DNA of 13,252 nucleotides from JAOZTV01 sp965371805 (lineage in GTDB: Bacteria; Acidobacteriota; Aminicenantia; UBA2199): contig CBDUZW010000093.1 of the NCBI GenBank assembly GCA_965371805.1, positions 1 through 13,252 of the forward strand, in the 5' to 3' direction. Both the position numbers and the translations under genes were made by a program. Below the pieces are notes generated by a model that ran no database searches, was not told the DNA's origin, and was given only the letters and a program-made list of their open reading frames with translations. Positions 5,674 to 13,252 of the stretch are shown piece by piece; the first letter of the stretch is position 1, and every line of letters begins with the position of its first letter.

Positions 5674-7440
5674 CTATAAATTTAAAGATAATATCAGTTT
5701 ATCCACTGCTTCCTTGAAATTTTCATCGATATTCAGATTTGTATAACTTACGGTCCTGTTAACAGGTCCTTTTACAATTCTTCCAGTCTGTGGAGATATG
5801 AGCTTTATACTTATATTAACTTTATATTCTGTTGTTTCTCTACCGTAATATTTTAAAGTATTGCTGCCCAGATCGTTTACTGAAATGATCATATGAGAGC
5901 GGGCAATTTCCTTAACAGGCTTTCCTGCGGCTGCTTCTGGATCAATAATTATATACTTTTTTTTCTGCAGTATGTTCTGCATATATGAAGAGACAAGTTC
6001 CACATTGCGGTTGTTTCCTCTAAGTGATATTGCAAAGGATTTTTCAGGTGGAAGCCGTGTGGCTTTATTCTTGTCTAATTCAAGCTGAACTATTTTACTA
6101 TCTTTTACCTTTTCAGCTTCCTCGTTTTTTATCTCAGGGTCTGGGAGAGTCTCTTTTTTAATATCTGAATTGTTATTTTTATCGTCATTTAGACTATTGT
6201 TTTCCTCATTCTTAAGAGCATCGTTATTTGTTTCATCTCCATCCGAATCTGTACTCTCAGGATCAGTTTTTTTTGTCTCATTTATATCCGGATCTGTACT
6301 CTTAAGATCATTTTCTTTTTCTTCTTCGCTGAAGGGTTCATTATTTTGAGGGTCTTCAGTTTTTACTACCTCTCCGCTGACTGTATCAAAGTTTGAACTG
6401 GAGTTATTCTGTTTGTCAAAATAGAGAAGTTTGGCAGCAATACCAATCCCAACAAGTAAAATAATTATAGCTGCAACAAATAGAAAGGCTCTTTTTCCAC
6501 TACTGCTAGTTGGCTTTTTCTGAGCATAGTCAACAATTTCACTTATTTCCTTCTTGTTCAAAATATTAGTACCCAAGCCATTTACTGGAATGCCTGATAT
6601 ATATTCTTTCTCAAAACTTTCAATATCCTCAATTACTTTCTCTGCATTTTCATACCTTTCAGATACACTTGTATTCATCATTTTTGCAACGATATCCTGC
6701 AGTTTTTTGGGAAGATCCGGTTTCACTTCACTAAGTGGGGGGAATTTCCCGCTGACAATTTTCATAATCATGCTTACAGGAGTATCTGCTTCATAGGGAG
6801 TATTCCCAGTAAGCAATTCATATAAAGTTACCCCCAGAGAATATAGATCACTTCTACCGTCAAGTGTCTTGCCTTCACATTGTTCAGGTGAAAGATATTC
6901 CGGAGTACCAATAATTGAACCTTCTCTGGTGAGTTTTGTTTTTGCATCCTGAACAAATGCAATGCCAAAATCGGCAAGCTTTGCAATGTTCTTTTTATTG
7001 ACAAGGATATTGCTTGGTTTTATATCTCTATGGATCAAGCCCGCTTTATGAGCAACAGATAATCCAAGTGCAATTTGTTTTATAAATGAGACGGCACTCT
7101 CTGGAGAGAGTGTTTTCTGTTCTTTTAATATCTCTGAAAGCGTACTTCCCTTTGTATATTCCATTGCAAAAAAATGAATTCCTTTTTCTTCACCAATAGC
7201 ATAAATTTGAACAATATTGGGATGATTTAGTTTTGCTGCTGCCTGAGCCTCTCGCTGGAATCTTTTTATAAACTCCACATCGTCAGCTAATTTTGCACTC
7301 AATACTTTTAATGCTACGATACGGTTTAATGAGAGTTCATGAGCTTTGTATACAGTGGCCATTCCGCCACTGCCCAGTTTTTCAGTTATCTTATAATTAC
7401 TAAGTGTACTCCCGACTAAATCTAATTCTTTGTATACCAT
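5674..7440 (-). CDS. Transmembrane Hanks-type Ser/Thr protein kinase
   Basis: This 588-residue protein phosphorylates Ser/Thr of target proteins. The cytoplasmic kinase domain spans about 16-275 with all key motifs: the glycine loop GSGGMATV (23-30), Lys45, Glu64, HRD (137-139), Asn144, DFG (157-159) and PEYLSPE (180-186). After a juxtamembrane segment, one membrane helix (about 318-340) leads to an acidic, Asn/Asp/Glu-rich linker (342-450) that includes two copies of a 15-residue repeat, then a folded extracytoplasmic domain (about 455-588). That domain is not PASTA; its pattern loosely recalls CsgG/LpoB-like periplasmic domains, which is a guess. It could sense an envelope signal. AGAGGGTGA lies just before the ATG, and a good promoter lies about 90 bases further upstream. 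Confidence 0.93.
   Translation of the reverse strand: MVYKELDLVGSTLSNYKITEKLGSGGMATVYKAHELSLNRIVALKVLSAKLADDVEFIKRFQREAQAAAKLNHPNIVQIYAIGEEKGIHFFAMEYTKGSTLSEILKEQKTLSPESAVSFIKQIALGLSVAHKAGLIHRDIKPSNILVNKKNIAKLADFGIAFVQDAKTKLTREGSIIGTPEYLSPEQCEGKTLDGRSDLYSLGVTLYELLTGNTPYEADTPVSMIMKIVSGKFPPLSEVKPDLPKKLQDIVAKMMNTSVSERYENAEKVIEDIESFEKEYISGIPVNGLGTNILNKKEISEIVDYAQKKPTSSSGKRAFLFVAAIIILLVGIGIAAKLLYFDKQNNSSSNFDTVSGEVVKTEDPQNNEPFSEEEKENDLKSTDPDINETKKTDPESTDSDGDETNNDALKNEENNSLNDDKNNNSDIKKETLPDPEIKNEEAEKVKDSKIVQLELDKNKATRLPPEKSFAISLRGNNRNVELVSSYMQNILQKKKYIIIDPEAAAGKPVKEIARSHMIISVNDLGSNTLKYYGRETTEYKVNISIKLISPQTGRIVKGPVNRTVSYTNLNIDENFKEAVDKLILSLNL
6230..6318 (-). repeat. Two tandem 45-bp repeats in the kinase linker
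   Basis: The phrase ATCTGTACTC recurs at 6247 and 6292, and the surrounding bases align over about 45 bp (15 codons). The two protein copies share an STDxD...ET pattern. It lies in the disordered acidic linker and keeps the frame, so it can vary in copy number without harming the protein. Confidence 0.6.
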
Positions 7441-7531
7441 AATTTCACCCTCTATACTTATTCATATTTTGAAAAATGGAAGGAATTATATTTCCCATAC
7501 ATCTCATCTTCAATACTCTCCATTCTAATGA

Positions 7532-7560
7532 AGTATATTATAATTATTTTTTTTTTTCAA
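7532..7560 (-). promoter_or_regulatory. Promoter of the Ser/Thr kinase gene
   Basis: Read on the minus strand, TTGAAA (7560-7555) and TATACT (7537-7532) are spaced exactly 17 bp. An A-tract fills most of the spacer, and a TATAAT overlaps the -10 but at only 12 bp. The transcript would begin near 7525, giving a leader of about 85 bases. The rest of 7441-7664 shows no gene. Confidence 0.55.
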
Positions 7561-7664
7561 CTTATATAAACAGGTAACTCCTGGCAGAAAACACTTATTT
7601 AAAAATGTATTAAATCCATTTGCTTTATCTCTATATTAGAACCAATCGCTTATAAATGACTTTT

Positions 7665-8912
7665 TTACTGTAGAATATCTGGAATAAACTCACTTCCAAT
7701 AACACCTGCGATCATCTGGGCAATCTCTTTTTTTGTGAGGCCAAACGCTTTTTCTCCAATATCTTTTAATAAAGCTAACTCTTCTTTTCTAAACTTTTTA
7801 TCTACTATTGCTATAATAATCAGGTAATTGAACATTTCAAAACGTTCTGCAGGATTACTTTCCATTATGGATGTTATTGATCTTTGGAATATTTCCATAA
7901 TATTTTTCTTACCATTGATCATAGCGTTAATACTTATTTCTGGAAAATAAGTATAACGAGAAAGAACACTTGTGATTGTCTCGACTTCTTCTTTATTAAT
8001 TTTTGTATCAGATCCTGCTATAATATATCCGCCAGAAATAAGAAAATCTGTTCTATAACTGTCTAATTCAGAACTTCCCTTTATGAACGTCAATTGTAAT
8101 AACTCAGTTATTTTATCTGTAAGCTTTTTATCTTTTTTTAGTTTTTTTTTGTTTTTTATTAAGTTGTATGTTTGAGATTTACTGAATAGTTCAATGGCTT
8201 TGATCCGGATTTGATTGTCAGGATGTGTATATCTGTTGTCAAAGGGGTCTTTTTTCATCTGATCTAATGTTTCCTCTATCTCATTTAGATATGATTTAGG
8301 ATCAAAGGATATTCTTGCGGGATCAAGTCCGGATGATAATTTGAAAAAATTAGACAAACATTTATCCATTTTACCTGAAGCAATAAAGCCATATCTATCT
8401 GATGTTAGTTCTGCAAGTCTTCCGGTTAATTCAATTTTATTCTTGAATATCATTGGCATTCTGTCATAATCGGGAAAAACAAAATTTATTATTTCATGTA
8501 ATTCTGAATATTTGCTGATTAGATGACCAATCTCATGACCTATTATAAATTTTAACTCATCATCATCCATTATTTTCATCAAACCTGAATTAAGTACAAC
8601 TATATGATTTCTTTCATCCTCTATTTTGTATCTGGTAAAAGCATTAACAGCTGAATCATTTACAACATAATAATCTATGATTTCCTTGAAATGTAATTTT
8701 TTTTGAACGTCCATACATAGTTTATAAAGTCCCGGTGATATCTTCTTTGAAATTTTAAACCCATGTCCTTCAAGACTGGCTCTCAAATAATCCTTACTTG
8801 GCTCAATCTTTGCCTCTCTCATCAGCTCTTTTACAATATCTCCTTCAAATTGTGAATAAAGTTCCATTGTTAGTTTTTTTTCAAGATCGATTCTAATAAT
8901 ATCTAATTCCAC
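7665..8912 (-). CDS. M48-type zinc metallopeptidase with C-terminal TerB-like domain
   Basis: This 415-residue protein has no signal peptide or membrane helix and should be cytoplasmic. The peptidase core holds the zinc motif HEIGH (126-130), with the third ligand expected at Glu168 in AELTSDR and the M48-typical THPDNQIRI at 229-237. After a Lys-rich linker (253-263), residues about 284-412 resemble a TerB/TerB-like helical domain, with Asp and acidic residues in GSDTKINKEE (300-309) and an echo IVDKKFRKEE further on. Membrane-free M48 enzymes joined to TerB-like modules are uncommon; most M48 members are membrane-embedded (HtpX) or secreted (BepA, LoiP). The start is GTG, chosen because AGGAGAG sits 4 bases before it. 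An envelope or stress role is plausible but unproven. Confidence 0.88.
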   Translation of the reverse strand: MELDIIRIDLEKKLTMELYSQFEGDIVKELMREAKIEPSKDYLRASLEGHGFKISKKISPGLYKLCMDVQKKLHFKEIIDYYVVNDSAVNAFTRYKIEDERNHIVVLNSGLMKIMDDDELKFIIGHEIGHLISKYSELHEIINFVFPDYDRMPMIFKNKIELTGRLAELTSDRYGFIASGKMDKCLSNFFKLSSGLDPARISFDPKSYLNEIEETLDQMKKDPFDNRYTHPDNQIRIKAIELFSKSQTYNLIKNKKKLKKDKKLTDKITELLQLTFIKGSSELDSYRTDFLISGGYIIAGSDTKINKEEVETITSVLSRYTYFPEISINAMINGKKNIMEIFQRSITSIMESNPAERFEMFNYLIIIAIVDKKFRKEELALLKDIGEKAFGLTKKEIAQMIAGVIGSEFIPDILQ

Positions 8913-8993
8913 TTAGCTCTCCTATATTTAGATTAATTCTTTGTATAAGTGATTTTACCAAAATAAAAATATTCTGCAACTTTAATGGGTTTT

Positions 8994-9137
8994 TTATAAA
9001 ATTATAAGAGATAGTATTCCTGTTACTAATAAAAATAGTAATGTTTTTAATTGTTTTGTTTCATGTGGTGGACGTGTCATGTTTTTATTGCAAAAGTCTT
9101 TATATGCAATTTCTGTTTTGTCTCTAATGTTGTCCAT
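8994..9137 (-). CDS. 47-residue tail-anchored membrane miniprotein
   Basis: A short ORF on the minus strand encodes 47 residues: a charged N-terminal half (MDNIRDKTEIAYKDF, then RPPHE), then one hydrophobic segment LLFLLVTGILSLIIL reaching the C terminus. That layout is a typical tail-anchored single-pass miniprotein. It lies 81 bases ahead of the M48 gene on the same strand, so the two may be co-transcribed. There is no ribosome binding site; a TATAAT (9151-9146) lies only 8 bases before the ATG, so the mRNA may be leaderless. It resembles no family I know. The coherent protein layout is the main support; chance is not excluded. Confidence 0.45.
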   Translation of the reverse strand: MDNIRDKTEIAYKDFCNKNMTRPPHETKQLKTLLFLLVTGILSLIIL

Positions 9138-9145
9138 TTATACTC

Positions 9146-9176
9146 ATTATACTAATAAGACTGATCTAAATAGCAA
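9146..9176 (-). promoter_or_regulatory. Possible promoter for the miniprotein, leaderless start
   Basis: On the minus strand TATAAT (9151-9146) is a perfect -10 and TTGCTA (9176-9171) a weak -35 at 19 bp. Transcription would start about at the ATG at 9137. Divergent transcription from the aminotransferase promoter begins within 100 bases. Confidence 0.35.
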
Positions 9177-9212
9177 AAAGTTGCAAAAACATAAAAAAAA
9201 ACTTAATTTTTG

Positions 9213-9241
9213 TTGACAATTAATTGAATTCACGTTAATTT
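9213..9241 (+). promoter_or_regulatory. Promoter region of the aminotransferase-DUF2804 operon
   Basis: A perfect -35 TTGACA (9213-9218) is followed at 17 bp by a weak -10 TAATTT (9236-9241). The inverted pair AATTAA (9218-9223)/TTAATT (9235-9240) spans the interval between the boxes and could bind a repressor or be chance in AT-rich DNA. The leader has a small hairpin AGCTG-AAT-CAGCT (9259-9271) just before the strong AAGGAGATAT ribosome binding site. Confidence 0.45.
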
Positions 9242-9291
9242 TATGTTTAATAAACCTGAGCTGAATCAGCTTTGTGTGAGAAGGAGATATT

Positions 9292-10602
9292 ATGAATAAA
9301 CCGGAACTATCAAAACATTTTAAATCGAGACAGCCATCTGCTATCAGGTTATCTCAAATTGAATTCATGAAAAGAACAGATGGCGTAAAAGATATTAATA
9401 CAGCTATTGGAAATGTATCACTGCCTGCTCATCCAAAACTTCAGGAACGAATGTATAATTTGAAAGGTCCTGATAGCCCTTTTAAGGATGGTGCAGTTAA
9501 ATACACCTCAACTGCCGGTTTAAAAGAGGCAAATGATGCTTTTCTAAACATTATTGCTTCAAGTGGATTTGACACAAATGGACTTTATTCACAGATAACT
9601 GATGGTGGCAGCCAGGCGATGGAATTACTGATTGTTGGTCTTTGCGGAGCGGCAGGAACGGATGAAGCACCGTTATTATTAATTGATGCTGCTTATACTA
9701 ACTATCTTGCGATGGCTTCAAGGGTTGGGAGAAAAACCATCTCGGTAACTAGAAAGCTTCAGAAAGATGGAAAATTTACTTTGCCTGACAAAAATGAGAT
9801 TGAAGAAAAAATAATTAAATATAAACCAAATGCGCTAGTTTTAATTCCTTATGATAATCCAACGGGACATTTTTATAATCATGAATCTATAATGATGCTT
9901 TCAGAGCTCTGTGTTAAATATAATATGTGGATGGTTAGTGATGAAGCATATAGAGAACTATTTTATACAAAAGACAAAATTTCCAGTATATGGGGAATTA
10001 CTGACTCTGAGGTACCTGGAATTGAAGGAAGGCGTGTCAGCATTGAAACAGCTTCAAAGGTATGGAATGCATGTGGCTTAAGGATAGGAGCAATCGTAAC
10101 AGATAGTGAAGAACTGCATATAAAATCAGTTGCTGAAAATACAGCGAACCTCTGTCCTAATGCTATTGGACAATATATGTTTGGTAGTTTAGCTTCGGAA
10201 GATCATAAGGATCTACAAAACTGGTATGGGAAATTAAGAGAGTATTATAAAAAAATGATGGTCGATCTTACCAGAGAAATGAAAGAAAGATTACCAGGCA
10301 TTATCGTTTCAAGTCCGGATGCCTCTATTTATTCAGTTGTTGATGTCAGAGATGTTGCTAAGCCGGGATTTAATGCTTCTGATTTTGTACTATACTGTTC
10401 AAGCAAGGGAAAAGTTCAAATAAGTGGTGAAGAGTATACGCTTCTTGTCTCTCCTATGGCTGGTTTTTATTCGGTTGAAGAGGGAGAAATAAATCCTGGG
10501 ATAACTCAAATGAGAATTGCATATGTAGCCCCTCCGGAAGAGATGAAACTTGTTCCACTTCTTTTTGAAAAATTATTTAAAGAGTACGAACTAAATAAAT
10601 AG
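9292..10602 (+). CDS. PLP-dependent class I/II aminotransferase
   Basis: This 436-residue cytosolic fold-type I PLP enzyme shows the aspartate aminotransferase family motifs in order: the phosphate-binding region GGSQ (105-108), DNPTG (188-192), DEAY (217-220), the PLP Schiff-base lysine Lys256 in ETASKVWN, and the substrate-carboxylate Arg in TQMRIAYV near the C terminus. The length is usual for the family. It transfers an amino group between an amino acid and a 2-oxo acid; the substrate cannot be read from the sequence. The opening RQPSAIRLSQIEF...INTAIGNVSLP is a distinctive subgroup N terminus. A very strong ribosome binding site (AAGGAGATAT) sets the start. It forms a two-gene unit with the next gene, four bases downstream. 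Confidence 0.93.
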   Translation: MNKPELSKHFKSRQPSAIRLSQIEFMKRTDGVKDINTAIGNVSLPAHPKLQERMYNLKGPDSPFKDGAVKYTSTAGLKEANDAFLNIIASSGFDTNGLYSQITDGGSQAMELLIVGLCGAAGTDEAPLLLIDAAYTNYLAMASRVGRKTISVTRKLQKDGKFTLPDKNEIEEKIIKYKPNALVLIPYDNPTGHFYNHESIMMLSELCVKYNMWMVSDEAYRELFYTKDKISSIWGITDSEVPGIEGRRVSIETASKVWNACGLRIGAIVTDSEELHIKSVAENTANLCPNAIGQYMFGSLASEDHKDLQNWYGKLREYYKKMMVDLTREMKERLPGIIVSSPDASIYSVVDVRDVAKPGFNASDFVLYCSSKGKVQISGEEYTLLVSPMAGFYSVEEGEINPGITQMRIAYVAPPEEMKLVPLLFEKLFKEYELNK

Positions 10603-10606
10603 CAAT

Positions 10607-11608
10607 ATGGCTAAAACAAATCTCCCCGAATTTGGAACTTACTCAGGGGAGATAGAAGCGTTTCCTCTAAATGATTATAAGTTTAGAAATATATTTTATA
10701 ATTTATTTAAACACTTAAGAGCAAAAAGATGGCGGTTTACAGGCGTTTTTTCTCCTGAAATTGTCATGGGAATTGCAGTAGTTGATACAGGTTATATTGG
10801 GACTTCATTTGCTTATGTCTATGATAGAAAAACTGGAGAAATTGCTGAGTATACGGGGAAGAGTCTTCTGGCAAGAGCTTGTAATATTACTGATAATTTG
10901 TCTAAGGGAAAAGCTGTTTTTAATCAGGGGAAAAATCTTATCAGTATGGATTGGGATCTGAAAAATGGTATTGAGCTGATCAACATTGCAGTGCAGACAA
11001 AATCAAATAGAATTGAAGCTGACATAGAAGTATTAGAAGATGTGAAAGTCAATGAATCACACCAGGTGACATTTCCTACATTTAAAAATAAATTTGCTTT
11101 TACTCACAAGATTGCCGGTTTGCCTGTGACCGGGTCTATAAAATGCAATGGAAAAGCGTATAATTTGGATAAAGATTGCTCTTTTGCGGCAATTGACCAT
11201 ACAATGGGTTACCATGATTATAACTGGAAATGGTTATGGTCCAGCTTAAGTGGTTTATCTGAAGAAGGCAGAATCATAGGATTAAATCTGGTTGCTCCGA
11301 TTACCCATAAAACAATTAATGAAAATGTCCTCTGGATAGATGGAAAAAAATTTGTCTTAGGTGAATCTGATTTTGAAAATAAGAAAAATATAATGGGTAT
11401 TTGGAAAATCAAGACAAAAAATAAAATGGTGGATCTTACTTTCGAGCCTCTAAAGGTGAGAAGTGAGGCCATTAATATAGGAATCATAAAGAGTAAATTT
11501 GCCCAGCCGATAGGGTTATATAATGGGCATGTTCTTTTACCGGATGGGGAAAAAATATATATTAAAGATCAAATCGGCATTGCAGAAGAACACTTCGCCC
11601 GCTGGTAG
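10607..11608 (+). CDS. DUF2804 family protein
   Basis: This 333-residue protein of the DUF2804 family has unknown biochemical function. The family signature is the His/Trp-rich AIDHTMGYHDYNWKW segment (195-209), with a closing EEHFARW at the extreme C terminus, so the protein looks full-length. It has no signal peptide or membrane segment. The predicted fold is largely beta, so it may be a lipocalin-like or beta-barrel binding protein; that is inference. It starts 4 bases after the aminotransferase stop without a clear ribosome binding site, so it is probably translated by coupling. Co-operonic placement suggests a role linked to the aminotransferase substrate or product. Confidence 0.82.
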   Translation: MAKTNLPEFGTYSGEIEAFPLNDYKFRNIFYNLFKHLRAKRWRFTGVFSPEIVMGIAVVDTGYIGTSFAYVYDRKTGEIAEYTGKSLLARACNITDNLSKGKAVFNQGKNLISMDWDLKNGIELINIAVQTKSNRIEADIEVLEDVKVNESHQVTFPTFKNKFAFTHKIAGLPVTGSIKCNGKAYNLDKDCSFAAIDHTMGYHDYNWKWLWSSLSGLSEEGRIIGLNLVAPITHKTINENVLWIDGKKFVLGESDFENKKNIMGIWKIKTKNKMVDLTFEPLKVRSEAINIGIIKSKFAQPIGLYNGHVLLPDGEKIYIKDQIGIAEEHFARW

Positions 11609-11663
11609 GGTTGGGAGAAAAGACAACTGTTTCATTATCTTTGATAATTTTATGGTTAAAGTA

Positions 11664-11688
11664 TTTTGACAGATTTTTATCTGTAAAA
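11664..11688. repeat. Short hairpin between convergent genes
   Basis: ACAGAT-TTTT-ATCTGT (11669-11684) forms a 6-bp stem. TTTT (11664-11667) and AAAA (11685-11688) can extend it past a bulged G. It lies in the 100-base gap between the ends of DUF2804 (plus) and the HtrA-type gene (minus). It could serve both strands as a weak terminator, but no T-run follows a GC-rich stem on either side. Confidence 0.3.
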
Positions 11689-11708
11689 GATAATAGATTT
11701 GCTAAAAA

Positions 11709-13175
11709 TCACCTAAGATCTTTAGATGAGCTGAAATTAATACCATACCTCTTAAGGATTTTAGGAGAGGTCTCTTTTGCTTTTTTAAATTCCAAAACAA
11801 TATGCTTACCATTTTCAAGTGTAAATGTAATATATTGGCCTTTTGTTTTTTCAATCTCCTGTTTCAAGTTTTTCATATCTTTTATTAGCATTCCATTAAT
11901 GCTCTTGACGATGCTATTTGCCAAGTTCTGGTAACCTCTGTTAATGTCATCACTCATTATCTTTGAAATGATAATGATTTGATTGCTCTTCTTTGAAATA
12001 TGACCATAATAATAATTGTACATCAATGTATTTGGGACATCATCCAATTTACCCCAAGTTAAAATATAATTAAAGTTAAGATTGGTAAAAACAAATCCTG
12101 CAAAAGTATAGTATATTGGAGGTATGTCATATTGTGTTATCGGGACAAGATATGAACGTTTTTTTAAGGTTAATTTTTGTTTCTTAATAAGTCCATCTCT
12201 CAAATATGATATATTAATAGTTTCTCCTATTTGAAAATTTTGCACTTCAGTGTTAAATAACAACCTGTCATCACCTCTAAACTTAATTGTTTCATCATTT
12301 GCGATTATTTTGTTATTAATCGAAAGAAGTACATCGCCTTTTTTTAAGCTATTCCAGCAAGTGGAATTGTGTTCAACTCTATTGATAAAAACCCCTGTCA
12401 TTTCTTTTTTCATCTTTAGAAAAGATCTCATGTCTGGATTGTCTAATAATTGTGTTGTTATTCCCAGTGACGGAACACCATGACATTTTCCATCTTTTAT
12501 ATCTTTAAGGAAATGCCTTATCGTAGTTACGGGGATACCAGAGTTTATGTTTTTATCTCCCTGAAATGTCAAGCCTACAATTTTATCTTTATAAAGAATC
12601 GGGCCACCACTGCTACCATTGTCTATTGTAGCATCGATTTGTATCCTTAATAAGTGTCTTCCTCCATGCAAATAAAAGCCATTCTCAATACGGGATATTG
12701 TTCCTTTAGTAATAAATAGTTTATCTCCACCCTTAGGAAATCCGTATACTGTTATATTATTCCTCAATTGTGGAAGTTTTCCCAAACCAATTGGAGTAGT
12801 ATTTTTAAAAAATTTATCATCCTTTACTTTGAGTACAGCCAGATCACTTTCATGTCCAATATATTCAACTTCTGCTGTAAATTTATCAACTCCTCCTGCT
12901 TTACGCACTTGTATAAAAGTATGATCGACAACAACATGTGCATTAGTTAAAATACGTTTATTGGCAATGATACAGCCAGAACCGCTTGATTTAAATGGCG
13001 ATTTCATTTGCCATGGTAAATTATAATCTGGTGATTGACTAGTTGTATAAATTTGCACAATTGACGCTTTAGGGTTAAAGTCGCTTTTATTTGAATTTGC
13101 ACTATATCCAAATGTTGTAAGGAGGCAGAATTGAAGAGCTATAAGAATTATTATAAAGTACCCGATTTTTGACAT
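11709..13175 (-). CDS. HtrA/Deg-type trypsin-like serine protease with two PDZ-like regions
   Basis: This 488-residue protein has a signal peptide (about 1-26, ending GYSA) and should be periplasmic or extracytoplasmic. The trypsin-like domain (about 35-225) carries His80 in LTNAHVV, Asp111 in ESDLAVL and Ser189 in DNGSSGGP. The usual Deg motif is GNSGGP; the Asn before the active Ser is replaced by Ser here. A first PDZ lies at about 237-345 (KKGDVLLSINNKII), and a second, diverged PDZ-like part at about 395-470 (NSIVKSINGMLIKDMKNL). This layout and the C-terminal tail resemble the plant Deg9/Deg10-type branch more than E. coli DegP. AAAGGAGTG lies 8 bases before the ATG. It degrades or refolds misfolded exported proteins in the known family. 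It is the only gene of its transcript in view. Confidence 0.9.
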   Translation of the reverse strand: MSKIGYFIIILIALQFCLLTTFGYSANSNKSDFNPKASIVQIYTTSQSPDYNLPWQMKSPFKSSGSGCIIANKRILTNAHVVVDHTFIQVRKAGGVDKFTAEVEYIGHESDLAVLKVKDDKFFKNTTPIGLGKLPQLRNNITVYGFPKGGDKLFITKGTISRIENGFYLHGGRHLLRIQIDATIDNGSSGGPILYKDKIVGLTFQGDKNINSGIPVTTIRHFLKDIKDGKCHGVPSLGITTQLLDNPDMRSFLKMKKEMTGVFINRVEHNSTCWNSLKKGDVLLSINNKIIANDETIKFRGDDRLLFNTEVQNFQIGETINISYLRDGLIKKQKLTLKKRSYLVPITQYDIPPIYYTFAGFVFTNLNFNYILTWGKLDDVPNTLMYNYYYGHISKKSNQIIIISKIMSDDINRGYQNLANSIVKSINGMLIKDMKNLKQEIEKTKGQYITFTLENGKHIVLEFKKAKETSPKILKRYGINFSSSKDLR

Positions 13176-13252
13176 ATTAACACTCCTTTAATTTAACTTA
13201 GTAATTACAAAAGTTTATTTAGTAAAACCTTCATAATCCTTTATATAAAAGA

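Noticed and set aside
7475..7570. About 30-codon plus-strand ORF in the gap before the M48 gene end
   Set aside because: No ribosome binding site, low-complexity Phe/Tyr run from the poly-T tract, and it overlaps the kinase promoter.
9213..9224. TTGACAATTAAT matches the start of the E. coli trp/tac promoter
   Set aside because: The following bases differ and the site fits the natural gene behind it; there is no sign of vector DNA.
11611..11934. 107-codon plus-strand ORF directly after DUF2804
   Set aside because: Most of it is antisense to the 3' end of the HtrA-type gene, whose protein is clearly real; the ORF has no recognisable features.

Overview
The window is AT-rich bacterial DNA with short intergenic gaps, clear Shine-Dalgarno sites and no rRNA, tRNA or CRISPR array. 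The gene set (AraC-type regulator, Hanks-type Ser/Thr kinase, M48 peptidase, HtrA/Deg protease with two PDZ-like regions, DUF2804 protein, group II intron) fits a low-GC anaerobe, perhaps a spirochaete or a candidate-phylum Gram-negative. This is inference; nothing here fixes the taxon.

Layout. Bases 1-49 look like the 3' end of a group II intron (part of domain V and all of domain VI). Its downstream exon is the C-terminal DNA-binding half of an AraC/XylS-type regulator (50-370). Then comes a tight same-strand cluster (530-4793): a small secreted Ala/Gly-rich peptide with three Cys, a perfect 11-bp hairpin, two related ABC-2-type permeases, an ABC ATPase, a secreted six-bladed beta-propeller protein and a membrane-anchored stand-alone C39-type cysteine peptidase. 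The last five genes overlap or abut, so they are almost certainly one operon. I read the cluster as a peptide (bacteriocin or signal) production, processing and export or immunity module. It lacks a fused C39-ABC (PCAT) exporter and any visible radical-SAM or lanthionine enzyme. It is the best candidate for an undescribed system.

A gene-poor 296-base stretch (4794-5089) starts with a GC-richer block of unknown origin. The minus strand then carries an orphan 181-residue ORF (5090-5635), a transmembrane Ser/Thr kinase with an acidic repeat linker and an extracytoplasmic C-terminal domain (5674-7440), an M48 zinc peptidase with a C-terminal TerB-like domain (7665-8912) and a 47-residue tail-anchored miniprotein (8994-9137), possibly from a leaderless mRNA. 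Divergently on the plus strand lie a class I/II PLP aminotransferase and a DUF2804 protein, four bases apart. The window ends with a convergent HtrA/Deg-type serine protease on the minus strand (11709-13175).

How they work together. The 530-4793 genes plausibly form one functional unit: precursor, C39 protease, ABC-2 transporter, extracytoplasmic propeller. The AraC-type gene may regulate it but is broken by the intron in DNA and needs splicing to work. The kinase, M48-TerB and HtrA genes all concern envelope or protein quality control, but each seems to have its own expression signals.
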